DNA of 25,018 nt from a virus. Location: positions 1 through 25,018 of IMG/VR virus record IMGVR_UViG_3300021090_001085; one strand, 5' to 3'. The notes under the pieces were generated by a model. That model searched no databases and was not told the origin of the DNA. It worked only from the letters and a program-made list of their open reading frames with translations. How positions within the stretch are numbered: the first letter of the stretch is position 1; every line of letters begins with the position of its first letter. A program made the translations under genes and the position numbers. Shown here piece after piece: positions 6,841-12,816 of this stretch.

Positions 6841-7170
6841 ATGTCCCCAATCAATATCCCCCCCGAAGGCAAAGGTCAAATCACGCTCCACGGCTATTGC
6901 TTCATTCAAGCCGAGAAGGCATACAAAGAGTGCCTGATCATCGAAGCAAGCAGTGTCACGCAATCGGCAGTCGTGCACGTTCTGGGCAGTCTGTATATGC
7001 AGACAGTCCACTTTCGCAATATCGCCAATATCGCACTCAAATACGACGACGGGACCATAGCGCAGAATTTTGGCGCACCCAGGACCAGCCGCCCAGAGTC
7101 TCTCGATTTCATCGAGTCTGTGTACACACAGGAATTCGATGAGTATTCAGACGCCAACCCAGGGTTATGA
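6841..7170 (+). CDS. Accessory phage protein (109 aa)
   Basis: Start set at 6841, directly after GGAGAACCCTCAC. An in-frame ATG at 6826 is part of that leader and is probably not used. The protein has a conserved-looking beta-rich N-terminal domain (MSPINIPPEGKGQITLHGYC), central EASSVTQSAVVHVLGSLYMQ, and an acidic C-terminus (QEFDEYSDANPGL). It heads a run of closely spaced genes (7174, 7362). Function unknown. Confidence 0.65.
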   Translation: MSPINIPPEGKGQITLHGYCFIQAEKAYKECLIIEASSVTQSAVVHVLGSLYMQTVHFRNIANIALKYDDGTIAQNFGAPRTSRPESLDFIESVYTQEFDEYSDANPGL

Positions 7171-7173
7171 GCC

Positions 7174-7365
7174 ATGACACCAGACCAGGAGGCCGCCCAA
7201 TCACTAGTAAAGCGCGCATTAGACGCAGAAAGACAAAGTGAAGCAGAATTACTTATAGATGCAGCGAAAACCCTTGATTTATCCATAAAAGCCAACGAGC
7301 TCAAAAGCCAATGGCTAGAGCAATGGCTAGAGCAAAACAAAAACAGAAAAGGAACCCTCACATGA
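7174..7365 (+). CDS. Small helical protein (63 aa)
   Basis: ATG 3 nt after the preceding stop. It is wholly helical and charged (MTPDQEAAQSLVKRALDAER), with C-terminal repeats WLEQWLEQNKNRK encoded by a tandem 12-base duplication (ATGGCTAGAGCA, 7312-7335). The stop overlaps the next ATG (ATGA), and the end of this gene contains the GGAACCCTCAC leader of the next one. Translation of the two is probably coupled. No family recognised. Confidence 0.6.
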   Translation: MTPDQEAAQSLVKRALDAERQSEAELLIDAAKTLDLSIKANELKSQWLEQWLEQNKNRKGTLT

Positions 7366-7736
7366 GAACCTACGACCCACCAGAACCACCCGAGGCAATG
7401 CACCCTTGCCCCGAATGCGACCAGGAAATGGAGCAGGAATGGTACAAAGTCCGAGACAGCGCATGGATATGCAAAAATCCAGAATGCCCACGCAGCCCCG
7501 AATACAACGCCGACTCGGACAACCCAAGCGAAACCCAAGCCCGCGCTATGCTCTCACAGCGGACCACCTACCAGCTAGTGCTTGACTGGGAAGAACAAGA
7601 ACGACGGCAAATGACCGACGTCATGCCGATTGTTCGCGGCTGGCTAATGGACGAACTCGAAAAGCGAAACAAAGCCGCTTTTGATTGCTGGCTTGAAAGC
7701 AGCGAGAGCAGCCCACGCAAATTCTTTGTCGGCTAA
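7362..7736 (+). CDS. Zinc-ribbon protein (124 aa)
   Basis: Start set at 7362 after GGAACCCTCAC; the upstream in-frame ATG at 7311 lies inside the previous gene. Residues 16-42 carry two Cys pairs (C16-x2-C19 and C37-x4-C42), a rubredoxin-like zinc ribbon. The rest is helical and acidic (YQLVLDWEEQERRQ, GWLMDELEKRN). Zinc ribbons in small phage proteins usually mediate nucleic-acid or protein contacts; the partner here is unknown. It is one of several Cys-pair proteins in this stretch (also 7821, 8029, 12452, 12547). Confidence 0.65.
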   Translation: MRTYDPPEPPEAMHPCPECDQEMEQEWYKVRDSAWICKNPECPRSPEYNADSDNPSETQARAMLSQRTTYQLVLDWEEQERRQMTDVMPIVRGWLMDELEKRNKAAFDCWLESSESSPRKFFVG

Positions 7737-7820
7737 CACCAACGCAAGTGTGTCGTATAATTTCAAAATCCTATGAGCCACGCCGACGGCCTTGTAGTCG
7801 GCAGAATGGAAACCCTCACA

Positions 7821-8027
7821 ATGAACACACAATACAAGAGACTCCCCGAAAAAAGCGAACATTGGAAAGACCTACGGGCAGGGTGGCACTACTGGAAAAT
7901 CAATTTCACCTGCCAGGAATGCCAACAGCCAGCAACCGACAAAATACACGGTACAGAAGAAGGTATAAAAACCTACCTCGCCAACCCCATCAATTTAGTA
8001 TGCCAGAAGTGCATGGAGACTCTGTAA
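7821..8027 (+). CDS. Small zinc-ribbon protein (68 aa)
   Basis: Start set at 7821 after GGAAACCCTCACA rather than the upstream in-frame ATGs (7773, 7806). Cys pairs C31-x2-C34 (CQEC) and C61-x2-C64 (CQKC) with about 26 residues between form a typical four-Cys zinc ribbon. The N-terminus is basic and aromatic (HWKDLRAGWHYWKINFTC). It ends 1 nt before the next start. Likely nucleic-acid or protein binding; specific role unknown. Confidence 0.65.
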   Translation: MNTQYKRLPEKSEHWKDLRAGWHYWKINFTCQECQQPATDKIHGTEEGIKTYLANPINLVCQKCMETL

Positions 8028-8028
8028 C

Positions 8029-8613
8029 ATGAACGCCCCACAATCCCGACCCGTAGACCCCAACACCCCACTTGACGACTTCCATCCATCCCGCTTCCTG
8101 AAGGTCACAGACCTGACCGAACGCTGGAAACTGAAATCTATCACCGTCACAATCTCGCGCGTGATGGATGAGCCGACCGTACCCAATCCGAAGGACTTGG
8201 ACCCCACCACAGCCGACGCCAGGAACCCGCGCGGCAAGCCGCGCATTGTGATCCAGAAGGCTTTTTACTTTCTCACCAAGCATGGGACCGAATGGCAGAG
8301 CGGCTATCTGCTATCCGCCAAGGTAGACGATGAAAGCCTAAAAAAAGCGACCAAGGCAGAGACTGCCGGAGAGCTCATCGGAAAGCGAGTCGTGATCATC
8401 GTAAGCGAGCACCGCGGCAACCCAGTATTGAGAATTTCACCCCTGCCGCCGATGGAGAACGGCAACGGCAAGACCAGCGCCACAAGCGAAGTCATCGAAG
8501 CCACTTGTAAAAAGTGCGGAATGCTTGCCAATGTGAATCCAGAGACACAGAGATTTTATTCTCACCAAACCGTCGCAGGCGAGACCTGCGCCGGATGGGG
8601 AGACGCCACGTAG
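8029..8613 (+). CDS. Possible OB-fold / ssDNA-binding-like protein with Cys C-terminus
   Basis: 194 residues. From about 23 (FLKVTDLTERWKLKSITVTI) through FLTKHGTEWQSGYLLSAKVD to LIGKRVVIIVSEH (about 113-130), the order of strands and the D-L-x-x-x-x-x-x-x-I-T-V-T-I and G-K-R-V opening and closing motifs resemble small OB-fold proteins encoded in phage replication regions. After a Gly/Asn linker the C-terminus has CKKCGM and a further Cys near ETCAGWG, a partial zinc knuckle. It closes the 6841-8613 gene run; a new promoter follows. The fold call is from pattern only. Confidence 0.45.
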   Translation: MNAPQSRPVDPNTPLDDFHPSRFLKVTDLTERWKLKSITVTISRVMDEPTVPNPKDLDPTTADARNPRGKPRIVIQKAFYFLTKHGTEWQSGYLLSAKVDDESLKKATKAETAGELIGKRVVIIVSEHRGNPVLRISPLPPMENGNGKTSATSEVIEATCKKCGMLANVNPETQRFYSHQTVAGETCAGWGDAT

Positions 8614-8619
8614 AAAATG

Positions 8620-8650
8620 TTGCAGTAATTTTCCAACTGCTACATATAAT
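8620..8650 (+). promoter_or_regulatory. Sigma-70-type promoter
   Basis: TTGCAG (8620-8625), 19-nt spacer, perfect TATAAT (8645-8650), 44 nt before the gene at 8695. GCAGT (8622-8626) and ACTGC (8636-8640) form an inverted repeat over the spacer, a possible operator. Confidence 0.6.
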
Positions 8651-8694
8651 ACACTACAAAGAGATACAATCAAATCAAAAAACAGGAGAACAAA

Positions 8695-8961
8695 ATGCTA
8701 CACATCAAAACGGCTGACGGCGAATATGACACCGATGAGACACAAAAAGCCAACATGGTTTCTGATGGAATTCTGAACGACATTGCTGCTATGGAGTTCC
8801 CAGGAAAAAACATACATGATTTTGACCAGTTCATGTCATCTGTTTTCGATGAATTTGGCGGAAAACTCAAAGACGATGTAGATGTAGATGATTGGCATCG
8901 AGCATGTGAAAAGGTAGCGGCAGATTATTCAGAACCAGATGGCGATGAAGACGCCGCATAG
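8695..8961 (+). CDS. Acidic hypothetical protein (88 aa)
   Basis: Own promoter (8620-8650) and AGGAGAACAAA before the ATG. It is very acidic, especially at the C-terminus (DDVDVDDWHRAC, DYSEPDGDEDAA), and mostly helical, with an opening beta-strand (MLHIKTADGEYDTDETQK). Highly acidic small phage proteins often mimic DNA to block host enzymes, which is a possibility but not shown here. Its less C-rich codon use and separate promoter suggest an independently acquired unit. Confidence 0.65.
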   Translation: MLHIKTADGEYDTDETQKANMVSDGILNDIAAMEFPGKNIHDFDQFMSSVFDEFGGKLKDDVDVDDWHRACEKVAADYSEPDGDEDAA

Positions 8962-9005
8962 AAGATCAATCCCTAAAAAGTCTGGTTATTTACCAATCAA
9001 ATCAG

Positions 9006-9011
9006 TATAAT
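9006..9011 (+). promoter_or_regulatory. Putative -10 box for the gene at 9031
   Basis: Perfect TATAAT at 9006-9011, 20 nt before the ATG, with GGAGAACTCTC (9020-9030) in between. No good -35 element is visible (TGGTTA lies at roughly the right distance), so it may need an activator. Confidence 0.45.
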
Positions 9012-9030
9012 AAAGACAAGGAGAACTCTC

Positions 9031-9297
9031 ATGAAAACCGTAACCATTCCGCAAAAAATGTCAGGCACAGGCACGATACACGATACGGCCAGCGAACACT
9101 TTGACCGCGAGATCAAATTTCCCAAAGGTCACAAATTCGCCGTGGTACTTGCGGCTTACTATGGCGGCAAGGGATACACCACCCACGCCACCGCAGAAGC
9201 CACAATCAAGCAGTCAATCAAAGAAGGCAAATTTTCACACGTGATTATTGACGACGAGGGAGAGAATTGGGACATTGACCACCTACGCCACCAATAG
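9031..9297 (+). CDS. Hypothetical protein (88 aa)
   Basis: Preceded by TATAAT and the GGAGAACTCTC leader. It begins with a short strand (MKTVTIPQKMSGTGTIHDTA) and continues as a compact alpha/beta domain (KFAVVLAAYYGGKGYTTHAT, AEATIKQSIKEGKFSHVIID). It reads like a small globular protein with a glycine-rich loop. A perfect intrinsic terminator (9318-9346) follows, so this is a one-gene unit with its own promoter and terminator, as expected for a moron gene. Function not recognised. Confidence 0.65.
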   Translation: MKTVTIPQKMSGTGTIHDTASEHFDREIKFPKGHKFAVVLAAYYGGKGYTTHATAEATIKQSIKEGKFSHVIIDDEGENWDIDHLRHQ

Positions 9298-9317
9298 ATC
9301 AATCCCCAGGACAGACG

Positions 9318-9346
9318 AAACCGGACCCGCAAAGTCCGGTTTTTTT
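9318..9346 (+). terminator. Intrinsic terminator
   Basis: AAACCGGAC (9318-9326), loop CCGCAAA, GTCCGGTTT (9334-9342), then a continuous T-run to 9346. It closes the gene at 9031. Confidence 0.9.
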
Positions 9347-9361
9347 GTTCCAAAAATTTTT

Positions 9362-9381
9362 AAGCCTGCTGGTGCAGGCTT
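9362..9381 (+). terminator. Second hairpin, possibly bidirectional terminator
   Basis: AAGCCTGC (9362-9369), loop TGGT, GCAGGCTT (9374-9381). The bases before it (AAAAATTTTT, 9352-9361) give a U-run on the minus strand, so it could also stop transcription arriving from the lysogeny side. Confidence 0.55.
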
Positions 9382-9460
9382 TCGGGCTTCGCTTCAAGCG
9401 AGCACGTTTCCTTTTTGCTTTTGGGTTTTTTGTTTGTGTGTCGCAACGCGACGGGAGAAC

Positions 9461-9520
9461 GACTCCCACGGCGGCGGAGTACCGCCGCCTCCTGCTAACG
9501 GAAGGTTCCACCTCCCGACC
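9461..9520 (+). repeat. Palindromic repeat, copy E (intergenic)
   Basis: Stem GGCGGCG (9470-9476), loop GAGTAC, stem CGCCGCC (9483-9489), preceded by GACTCCCAC and followed by CTCCTGCTAACGG. Its first hairpin is identical to copy I at 22863-22882. It lies in the 295-nt non-coding stretch 9298-9592, which holds in order two terminators, a T-rich segment, this repeat and the promoter of the excisionase-like gene. Confidence 0.8.
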
Positions 9521-9546
9521 CCACCCTCCGAATGCCCTACGAATTA

Positions 9547-9586
9547 CGCCCAACAGCTTGACAATAGGACAGTTGGGGCGTATACT
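9547..9586 (+). promoter_or_regulatory. Strong promoter with inverted-repeat operator; leaderless transcript
   Basis: TTGACA (9558-9563), a 17-nt spacer and TATACT (9581-9586) form a near-perfect sigma-70 promoter. The ATG lies only 6 nt after the -10 box, so the mRNA would start at or next to the start codon. CGCCCAAC (9547-9554) and GTTGGGGCG (9572-9580) form an inverted repeat around the -35 box, a likely repressor or autoregulator site. Confidence 0.8.
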
Positions 9587-9592
9587 GAAAAC

Positions 9593-9844
9593 ATGCCCAA
9601 CACCAGACGCAAAACCGACCTCCTGCAAACCCTCACCACCGAGCAAGCAGCCGCGCAATTACAAGTCAACGCGCGGACCATCCGAAGAATGATCGAGCGA
9701 GGAACCCTAAATGCTCAAAAATTGGACCCAGGCAGCAAAAGCGTTTATCGCATCCCTACCCAGGAAGTGGAAAGAGTTTTGCGAGAACGGCAAACCAATT
9801 CCGAGAGCCGAGACACTCGACGACCTAAACCTACCCCTGATTGA
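9593..9844 (+). CDS. Excisionase-like HTH DNA-binding protein
   Basis: 83 residues with a MerR/excisionase-type helix-turn-helix domain (HTH_17-like) at about 14-65: LTTEQAAAQLQVNARTIRRM, then IERGTLNAQKL, the wing KSVYRIPTQEVERVL and a basic tail. Such proteins bend att DNA for excision (Xis) or regulate lysogeny. It lies between the strong promoter and attP, with the integrase on the other side, which fits Xis or a lysogeny regulator. The start is fixed by the promoter and there is no ribosome site, so translation is probably leaderless. The frame is open far upstream (from 9248), but that part runs through terminators and the repeat and is not credible. Confidence 0.75.
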   Translation: MPNTRRKTDLLQTLTTEQAAAQLQVNARTIRRMIERGTLNAQKLDPGSKSVYRIPTQEVERVLRERQTNSESRDTRRPKPTPD

Positions 9845-9896
9845 CATTCTCGGATTGATACTCCTTGTCGTTCTACTGGGCATAACAATTCCATGA
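9711..9896 (+). CDS. Overlapping frame ending in a membrane helix (61 aa)
   Basis: In the +1 frame relative to the HTH gene, ATG 9711 opens 61 residues: a basic amphipathic N-terminus (MLKNWTQAAKAFIASLPRKW), then RAETLDDLNLPLIDI and a clear transmembrane helix (LGLILLVVLLGITIP). 134 nt overlap the HTH gene. Either it is a genuine overlapping gene, or a +1 frameshift near the end of the HTH gene gives the regulator a membrane anchor. It could also be chance. No ribosome site is visible. Confidence 0.35.
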   Translation: MLKNWTQAAKAFIASLPRKWKEFCENGKPIPRAETLDDLNLPLIDILGLILLVVLLGITIP

Positions 9897-9945
9897 AAAT
9901 GCAATGTTTCTTTTTTCGATAATCGTCGTCAGGCTGATAACAGAA

Positions 9946-9971
9946 GCGGCCCATGCTAGAACATGAGCCGC
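9946..9971 (+). other. CATG-CTAGAA-CATG hairpin
   Basis: GCGGC (9946-9950) pairs with GCCGC (9967-9971). Inside, CATG/CATG closes a CTAGAA loop. A related hairpin with the same CTAGAA and CATGAGC parts but a different stem lies at 17543-17574. This one is in the 230-nt gap between the regulator and the first cassette, just before attP. Confidence 0.5.
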
Positions 9972-10037
9972 CTTCAATGACCATCCAGCCGCGAAGGTAG
10001 ACCAGTTTAGACCTGTACCTTTACAACCGAATAGTTT

Positions 10038-10080
10038 TGGGTGCCTGATGGGTTTCGAACCCACAACATCTTCAAATGCA
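10038..10080 (-). other. tRNA 3' fragment, probable attP core
   Basis: On the minus strand, GTGGG-TTCGAAA-CCCAT is a complete T-arm (5-bp stem, canonical TTCGAAA loop), followed by an acceptor strand CAGGCACC. There is no D-arm or anticodon arm to complete a tRNA. Integrases commonly target tRNA 3' ends and carry this part in attP. The integrase gene ends 256 nt away, with only a small cassette between. The base after the acceptor strand is C, which would fit tRNA-His, but this is tentative. Confidence 0.7.
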
Positions 10081-10091
10081 GCCTAAGATTT

Positions 10092-10336
10092 GGTAACAAT
10101 ATACTTGACACACAAAAGGATCAAAAATGGCTAGTTATAAAGTTGCACCATTGTTTAACCCTAACAAAGACCCTGAAACCTTCGATGATTACGAGGATGC
10201 GGAGATAAAAGCCATTGAAAACAGTATAGATGACGACGCTTGGGGCGTGTGGGACGAAGAAACAGACCACCTTGAAGCCATCGCTTACCAAAGCACCGCC
10301 TACTCTCAATGATTATGTGTCAAGTATATCAATGCC
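10092..10336 (+). mobile_element. Inverted-repeat gene cassette 1
   Basis: 21-bp terminal inverted repeats (10092-10112 and 10316-10336) start with GG, vary over the next few bases and share the invariant inner block ATATACTTGACACA. They are flanked by the direct repeat TAAGATTT (10084-10091 and 10337-10344; GCC before it matches too). One gene fills the inside. There is no transposase, so the element must be mobilised in trans. A GG start and 8-bp duplications occur in IS6- and ISL3-type elements, but the family is not established. It is inserted between attP and the last codons of the integrase. Confidence 0.85.
10127..10312 (+). CDS. Acidic cargo protein of cassette 1 (61 aa)
   Basis: ATG 14 nt after the left terminal repeat, with AAAGGA as ribosome site; the stop is 3 nt before the right repeat. 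61 residues, strongly acidic in the middle (DPETFDDYEDAEIKAIENSI, DDDAWGVWDEETDH). It is not related to the cargo of cassette 2. The -10-like TATACT in the left repeat may drive it. I recall similar acidic small proteins (F-N-P-x-K-D-P-E-T-F-D-D-Y-E) in Chloroflexota genomes, function unknown. Confidence 0.7.
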   Translation: MASYKVAPLFNPNKDPETFDDYEDAEIKAIENSIDDDAWGVWDEETDHLEAIAYQSTAYSQ

Positions 10337-11172
10337 TAAGATTTTACCAGTCTTGCGACCGGCAAATAGGGAGTGATTGCCGACGCATCCAAGCCTTGGG
10401 TATATCGCTCCACCATATCAATAGACGACCATCTACCCGCTTCCTGAACCACACGCGACGGAGCGCCAAAGACCGTCGCAAGTGTAGCAAACGAGCGCCG
10501 CAGATCATGGGGAGAGAGTTTTATCCCAATCCGCAAACCCCACCCCTTCACCATTCCCTGTAATCCCTCGCGCGTGAGAGCACGACCGCAGCGCTGATGA
10601 TTCATCGACACGAACAAAGCGCCGACTCCATCGGCAGGCTTGCGAAAGCCAAGCCAGCGATCAATATAGAGCGCCGTCTCGTGAGAGAATATCCCTATCC
10701 CCCACTGACCGCCCTTCACGATGACTTGCAAGGTCCGCTCATGCAGATCGACGTCAGCCAAAGCGAGTCGACAAAGCTCAGAACATCTAAGACCCGTATC
10801 CAGAGCCACAGCACAAATAGCCAAGTCACGCGCACCGGAAGGAAGGGACGTATCAAACGAGGCAAGCAATTCGAGAGCCTGCTCCTTTGTCAATACCCTT
10901 TGTTTCTTCGGCTTGATTATCTTCAGACGAGCCGAGAGAGCCGGATGATCATCCCCCCACTTCCAACGGATGTACTTCCGAATGGCAAAGAGAGCAAGCA
11001 GCCGCTGTGAATTCCCCCATTCAGGCCGATCAAGAAACCCAATCAAATCCACTGCCTGCCAGGAATTGACAGGCAGACCATACGCCAACCCAAAAACACG
11101 CAGGTATCTAGCCTTTGTGTTCTGTGCGTATGGATGAGACGCCAGGAAGCGCGTCACATCTTCCCTATTCAC
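10336..11172 (-). CDS. int: Tyrosine recombinase (phage integrase)
   Basis: 278 residues if started at the GTG at 11172, which has a near-perfect GGAGGT 5 nt upstream; the longer open frame to 11325 crosses palindromes and lacks a ribosome site. N-terminal SAM-like core-binding domain (about 1-75), catalytic domain (about 90-270). Catalytic residues: R129 (GLRCSEL), K153 (VIVKGG), H222 and R225 (SPHDLRRSF), W248 in the sixth position as in Cre, and nucleophile Y257 (MVERYTQG). It would recombine attP at the tRNA fragment (10038-10080) with a host tRNA gene. Cassette 1 is inserted right at its 3' end, and the stop codon sits at the cassette boundary. Confidence 0.93.
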   Translation of the reverse strand: MNREDVTRFLASHPYAQNTKARYLRVFGLAYGLPVNSWQAVDLIGFLDRPEWGNSQRLLALFAIRKYIRWKWGDDHPALSARLKIIKPKKQRVLTKEQALELLASFDTSLPSGARDLAICAVALDTGLRCSELCRLALADVDLHERTLQVIVKGGQWGIGIFSHETALYIDRWLGFRKPADGVGALFVSMNHQRCGRALTREGLQGMVKGWGLRIGIKLSPHDLRRSFATLATVFGAPSRVVQEAGRWSSIDMVERYTQGLDASAITPYLPVARLVKS

Positions 11173-11231
11173 GATGTACCTCCAATTGGTTTTATCAGGG
11201 TGAGCCCTATCCCCCGCCCTGTTGAAACAAC

Positions 11232-11251
11232 CCCGCGTTGGGACACGCGGG
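11232..11251 (-). promoter_or_regulatory. Hairpin upstream of the integrase
   Basis: CCCGCGT (11232-11238), loop TGGGAC, ACGCGGG (11245-11251), about 60 nt upstream of the integrase start. It could attenuate integrase transcription or serve as a protein-binding site. Confidence 0.45.
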
Positions 11252-11266
11252 AAGCCTGCCTGTGCG

Positions 11267-11284
11267 CCTGCCTGCGCAGGCAGG
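11267..11284. repeat. Perfect 18-bp palindrome CCTGCCTGCGCAGGCAGG
   Basis: Perfect dyad without spacer, embedded in a larger imperfect inverted repeat (GCCTGCCTGTGCG at 11254-11266 against the GCAGACAGGC region after it). It shares its arms with the hairpin at 148-166. It lies in the 226-nt gap between the divergent integrase and the gene at 11399, where regulators of both would bind. Confidence 0.65.
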
Positions 11285-11311
11285 GATACGCACGCAGACA
11301 GGCAATGAACT

Positions 11312-11364
11312 GTCACTGACAACACTCAGCGAACCCTCACGGAATGCAAAGCGCCGTCAGTGAC
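11312..11364. promoter_or_regulatory. Distant inverted repeat GTCACTGAC / GTCAGTGAC
   Basis: Exact 9-bp inverted arms at 11312-11320 and 11356-11364, 35 nt apart, in the intergenic region before the gene at 11399. They could be paired operator sites or a long-loop hairpin. Confidence 0.4.
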
Positions 11365-11398
11365 GCCAATATTTTACTTGAAATGGAGAACTCTCACA

Positions 11399-11578
11399 AT
11401 GCGAAGTATTCAAATTCATGAAGCGCCAAGACCAGGCGCAGTAATCGACGTTCAGACAGCCACTCCACCCACAGCGGGCGAAGTGATCGAACTCAAACGC
11501 GGCAAAGAGACCGTAGCAATCGCCGTTGTCGAAGAAAACCCCAACACCCATACCTATCAAGCCATAGTGATCATATAA
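11399..11578 (+). CDS. Small hypothetical protein (59 aa)
   Basis: Start set at 11399, directly after GGAGAACTCTCACA (the open frame begins at 11360 without a ribosome site). It is beta-rich (RSIQIHEAPRPGAVIDVQTA, then VIELKRGKETVAIAVVEENP) and ends in YQAIVII. It is the first gene right of the divergent integrase region and probably heads the early or accessory operon that follows. No family recognised. Confidence 0.6.
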   Translation: MRSIQIHEAPRPGAVIDVQTATPPTAGEVIELKRGKETVAIAVVEENPNTHTYQAIVII

Positions 11579-11615
11579 GAACCAAATCCAAAATCTTATG
11601 TAAGGAGAACCCTCA

Positions 11616-12401
11616 ATGAAAAAAGTATTCGCAGCAATCGCCGGTATCATCTTCGGCGCGTTCGGAATTGGAGTCCTCGGACTCCTGATATCCCTCACCT
11701 ACTCCGCCTTAGGTCGCATCTTCCCAGGCAGTTTTGAAAACCAAATGTGGGGGCTTGTGCTCTTCGACATCGCTACCATTGCATGGGCGCTTGCATTCGT
11801 GTTCCAATCCCACAGTCTCGCCCAATACGCAGCCGCAGGCGTAGGCTTTCTCACTGGACTGGTTGGGACAATCGGAATGGTAGCCGCCGAAGTGACACTA
11901 TCCAGCGGAGCACTCACAGGCAAGACCGACACAAGCACAATCGGGCAATGGATGGTATATGCCTTCATCGCCGCAACTATGATCCACGTAATTCTGATTT
12001 ACGCCCACCACGGCGGCAGCCCCGAAATCTCACAGCAAATCAGTACAGGCATTGCCCGCGGCGAAGTCGTCGATAAGGCAATGAAAGATGCAGTCAAACA
12101 ATTGGACGTAGAGAAAGCCGAACTCGCCCAGGCAATCACAATAGACATCGTGAGCCAGGTAAAGCGCGACCTGCAACTCACGCCGATCAATGACACCATC
12201 TTTGACCGACGCAAGAACGCCGAAACTCCCACAGTATCAGAACCTATCCCCTCCCCCACAGATGGAGACTATACCGGAATTGCTCCCGAACTCTACGCCC
12301 CAGGCACGCGCTTTGCAGACCCCAAGGACCAAGCCCGACACGATGCAGCCAAGGAGGCAGGCCAACAGCCTAACCCTTTTCTCAAATCGCCAGCCGAGTA
12401 A
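11616..12401 (+). CDS. Four-helix membrane protein with cytoplasmic tail (261 aa)
   Basis: GGAGAACCCTCA leader. Four hydrophobic segments at about 5-28, 44-63, 71-92 and 109-130. Then a hydrophilic C-terminal half with a helical stretch (DKAMKDAVKQLDVEKAELAQ) and a Pro-rich disordered end (SEPIPSPTDGDY). Both termini are probably cytoplasmic. I have a vague recollection of similar proteins beside phage replication genes, with no known function. Possible roles are superinfection exclusion or anchoring replication at the membrane; the sequence decides neither. Confidence 0.75.
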   Translation: MKKVFAAIAGIIFGAFGIGVLGLLISLTYSALGRIFPGSFENQMWGLVLFDIATIAWALAFVFQSHSLAQYAAAGVGFLTGLVGTIGMVAAEVTLSSGALTGKTDTSTIGQWMVYAFIAATMIHVILIYAHHGGSPEISQQISTGIARGEVVDKAMKDAVKQLDVEKAELAQAITIDIVSQVKRDLQLTPINDTIFDRRKNAETPTVSEPIPSPTDGDYTGIAPELYAPGTRFADPKDQARHDAAKEAGQQPNPFLKSPAE

Positions 12402-12451
12402 GGAGCGCGTTCCAGTCGAAGCCGAGACACAAGCCGCAGACGCTCAAAGAA

Positions 12452-12682
12452 ATGGCAGAGACGAGCGACCAACTCTGTTGTTGGAACGAGATCCCGACCG
12501 GACGCGAGCGCCTATGGTGCAAGATTTGCCGAAACGAGGGCAAGGCATGGCTCTCGCCGGAGCCGTGCAGCCACATCCTGAACGCTCAGAACCCCGAAAA
12601 GGTAACCATGGAGGTCGCAATGAACACCCTGCGCGCGTTGTTGAGCGAGTCAAGTTCACAGGAAAACACAGACCCGCAATAA
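12452..12682 (+). CDS. Cys-rich zinc-binding-like protein (76 aa)
   Basis: Starts 50 nt after the membrane protein, no strong ribosome site. Cysteines at 9, 10, 23, 26 and 39 (CC, WCKICRNEG, PCSHIL) form a plausible zinc-binding fold in the first 40 residues. The C-terminal part is helical (MEVAMNTLRALLSESS). It overlaps the next frame (12547). Function unknown. Confidence 0.5.
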   Translation: MAETSDQLCCWNEIPTGRERLWCKICRNEGKAWLSPEPCSHILNAQNPEKVTMEVAMNTLRALLSESSSQENTDPQ

Positions 12683-12816
12683 CCAAAATCTGTCCCTGCG
12701 GTTGCAAGCAGAAATTCAAGACTACCATCCAGAAGCAGAAGTATTTGAACGAGGCGCACAAGAAGCGCCATTACCGGAGAACACATGTACAAAATCCAGG
12801 TCAGAGTCAGGAATAA
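12547..12816 (+). CDS. Zinc-finger-like basic protein (start uncertain)
   Basis: The C-terminal part is convincing: KICPCGCKQKFKTT (C49, C51, C53), then QKYLNEAHKKRHYRR. This matches the phage pattern C-x-C-G-C-x6-F followed by Q-K-Y-x-x-x-A-H-x-K-R seen in small DNA-binding proteins. The start is uncertain: ATG 12547 (89 aa) or ATG 12514, both inside the gene at 12452 in another frame, so the true N-terminus may be shorter with a non-standard start. The end overlaps the start of the gene at 12785. Confidence 0.45.
   Translation: MALAGAVQPHPERSEPRKGNHGGRNEHPARVVERVKFTGKHRPAITKICPCGCKQKFKTTIQKQKYLNEAHKKRHYRRTHVQNPGQSQE

Noticed and set aside
6906-7538. 210-codon minus-strand open frame
   Set aside because: Runs antisense to three + strand genes with clear leaders; the composition is typical of a complementary-frame artefact.
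9248-9592. N-terminal extension of the excisionase-like gene
   Set aside because: Would run through two terminators, a repeat copy and the promoter of the gene itself.
10021-10100. Complete tRNA gene
   Set aside because: Only the T-arm and acceptor strand are present; no D-arm or anticodon arm can be folded upstream.
10105-10110. TTGACA in the cassette terminal repeats as a -35 box
   Set aside because: No -10 box lies at a fitting distance inside either cassette; the TATACT just before it is the better promoter element.
10309-11010. Plus-strand open frames antisense to the integrase
   Set aside because: The minus-strand product has all tyrosine-recombinase catalytic residues.
11173-11325. 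N-terminal extension of the integrase to ATG 11325
   Set aside because: Crosses palindromes and hairpins; the GTG at 11172 has a near-perfect ribosome site and the shorter protein begins like other integrases.
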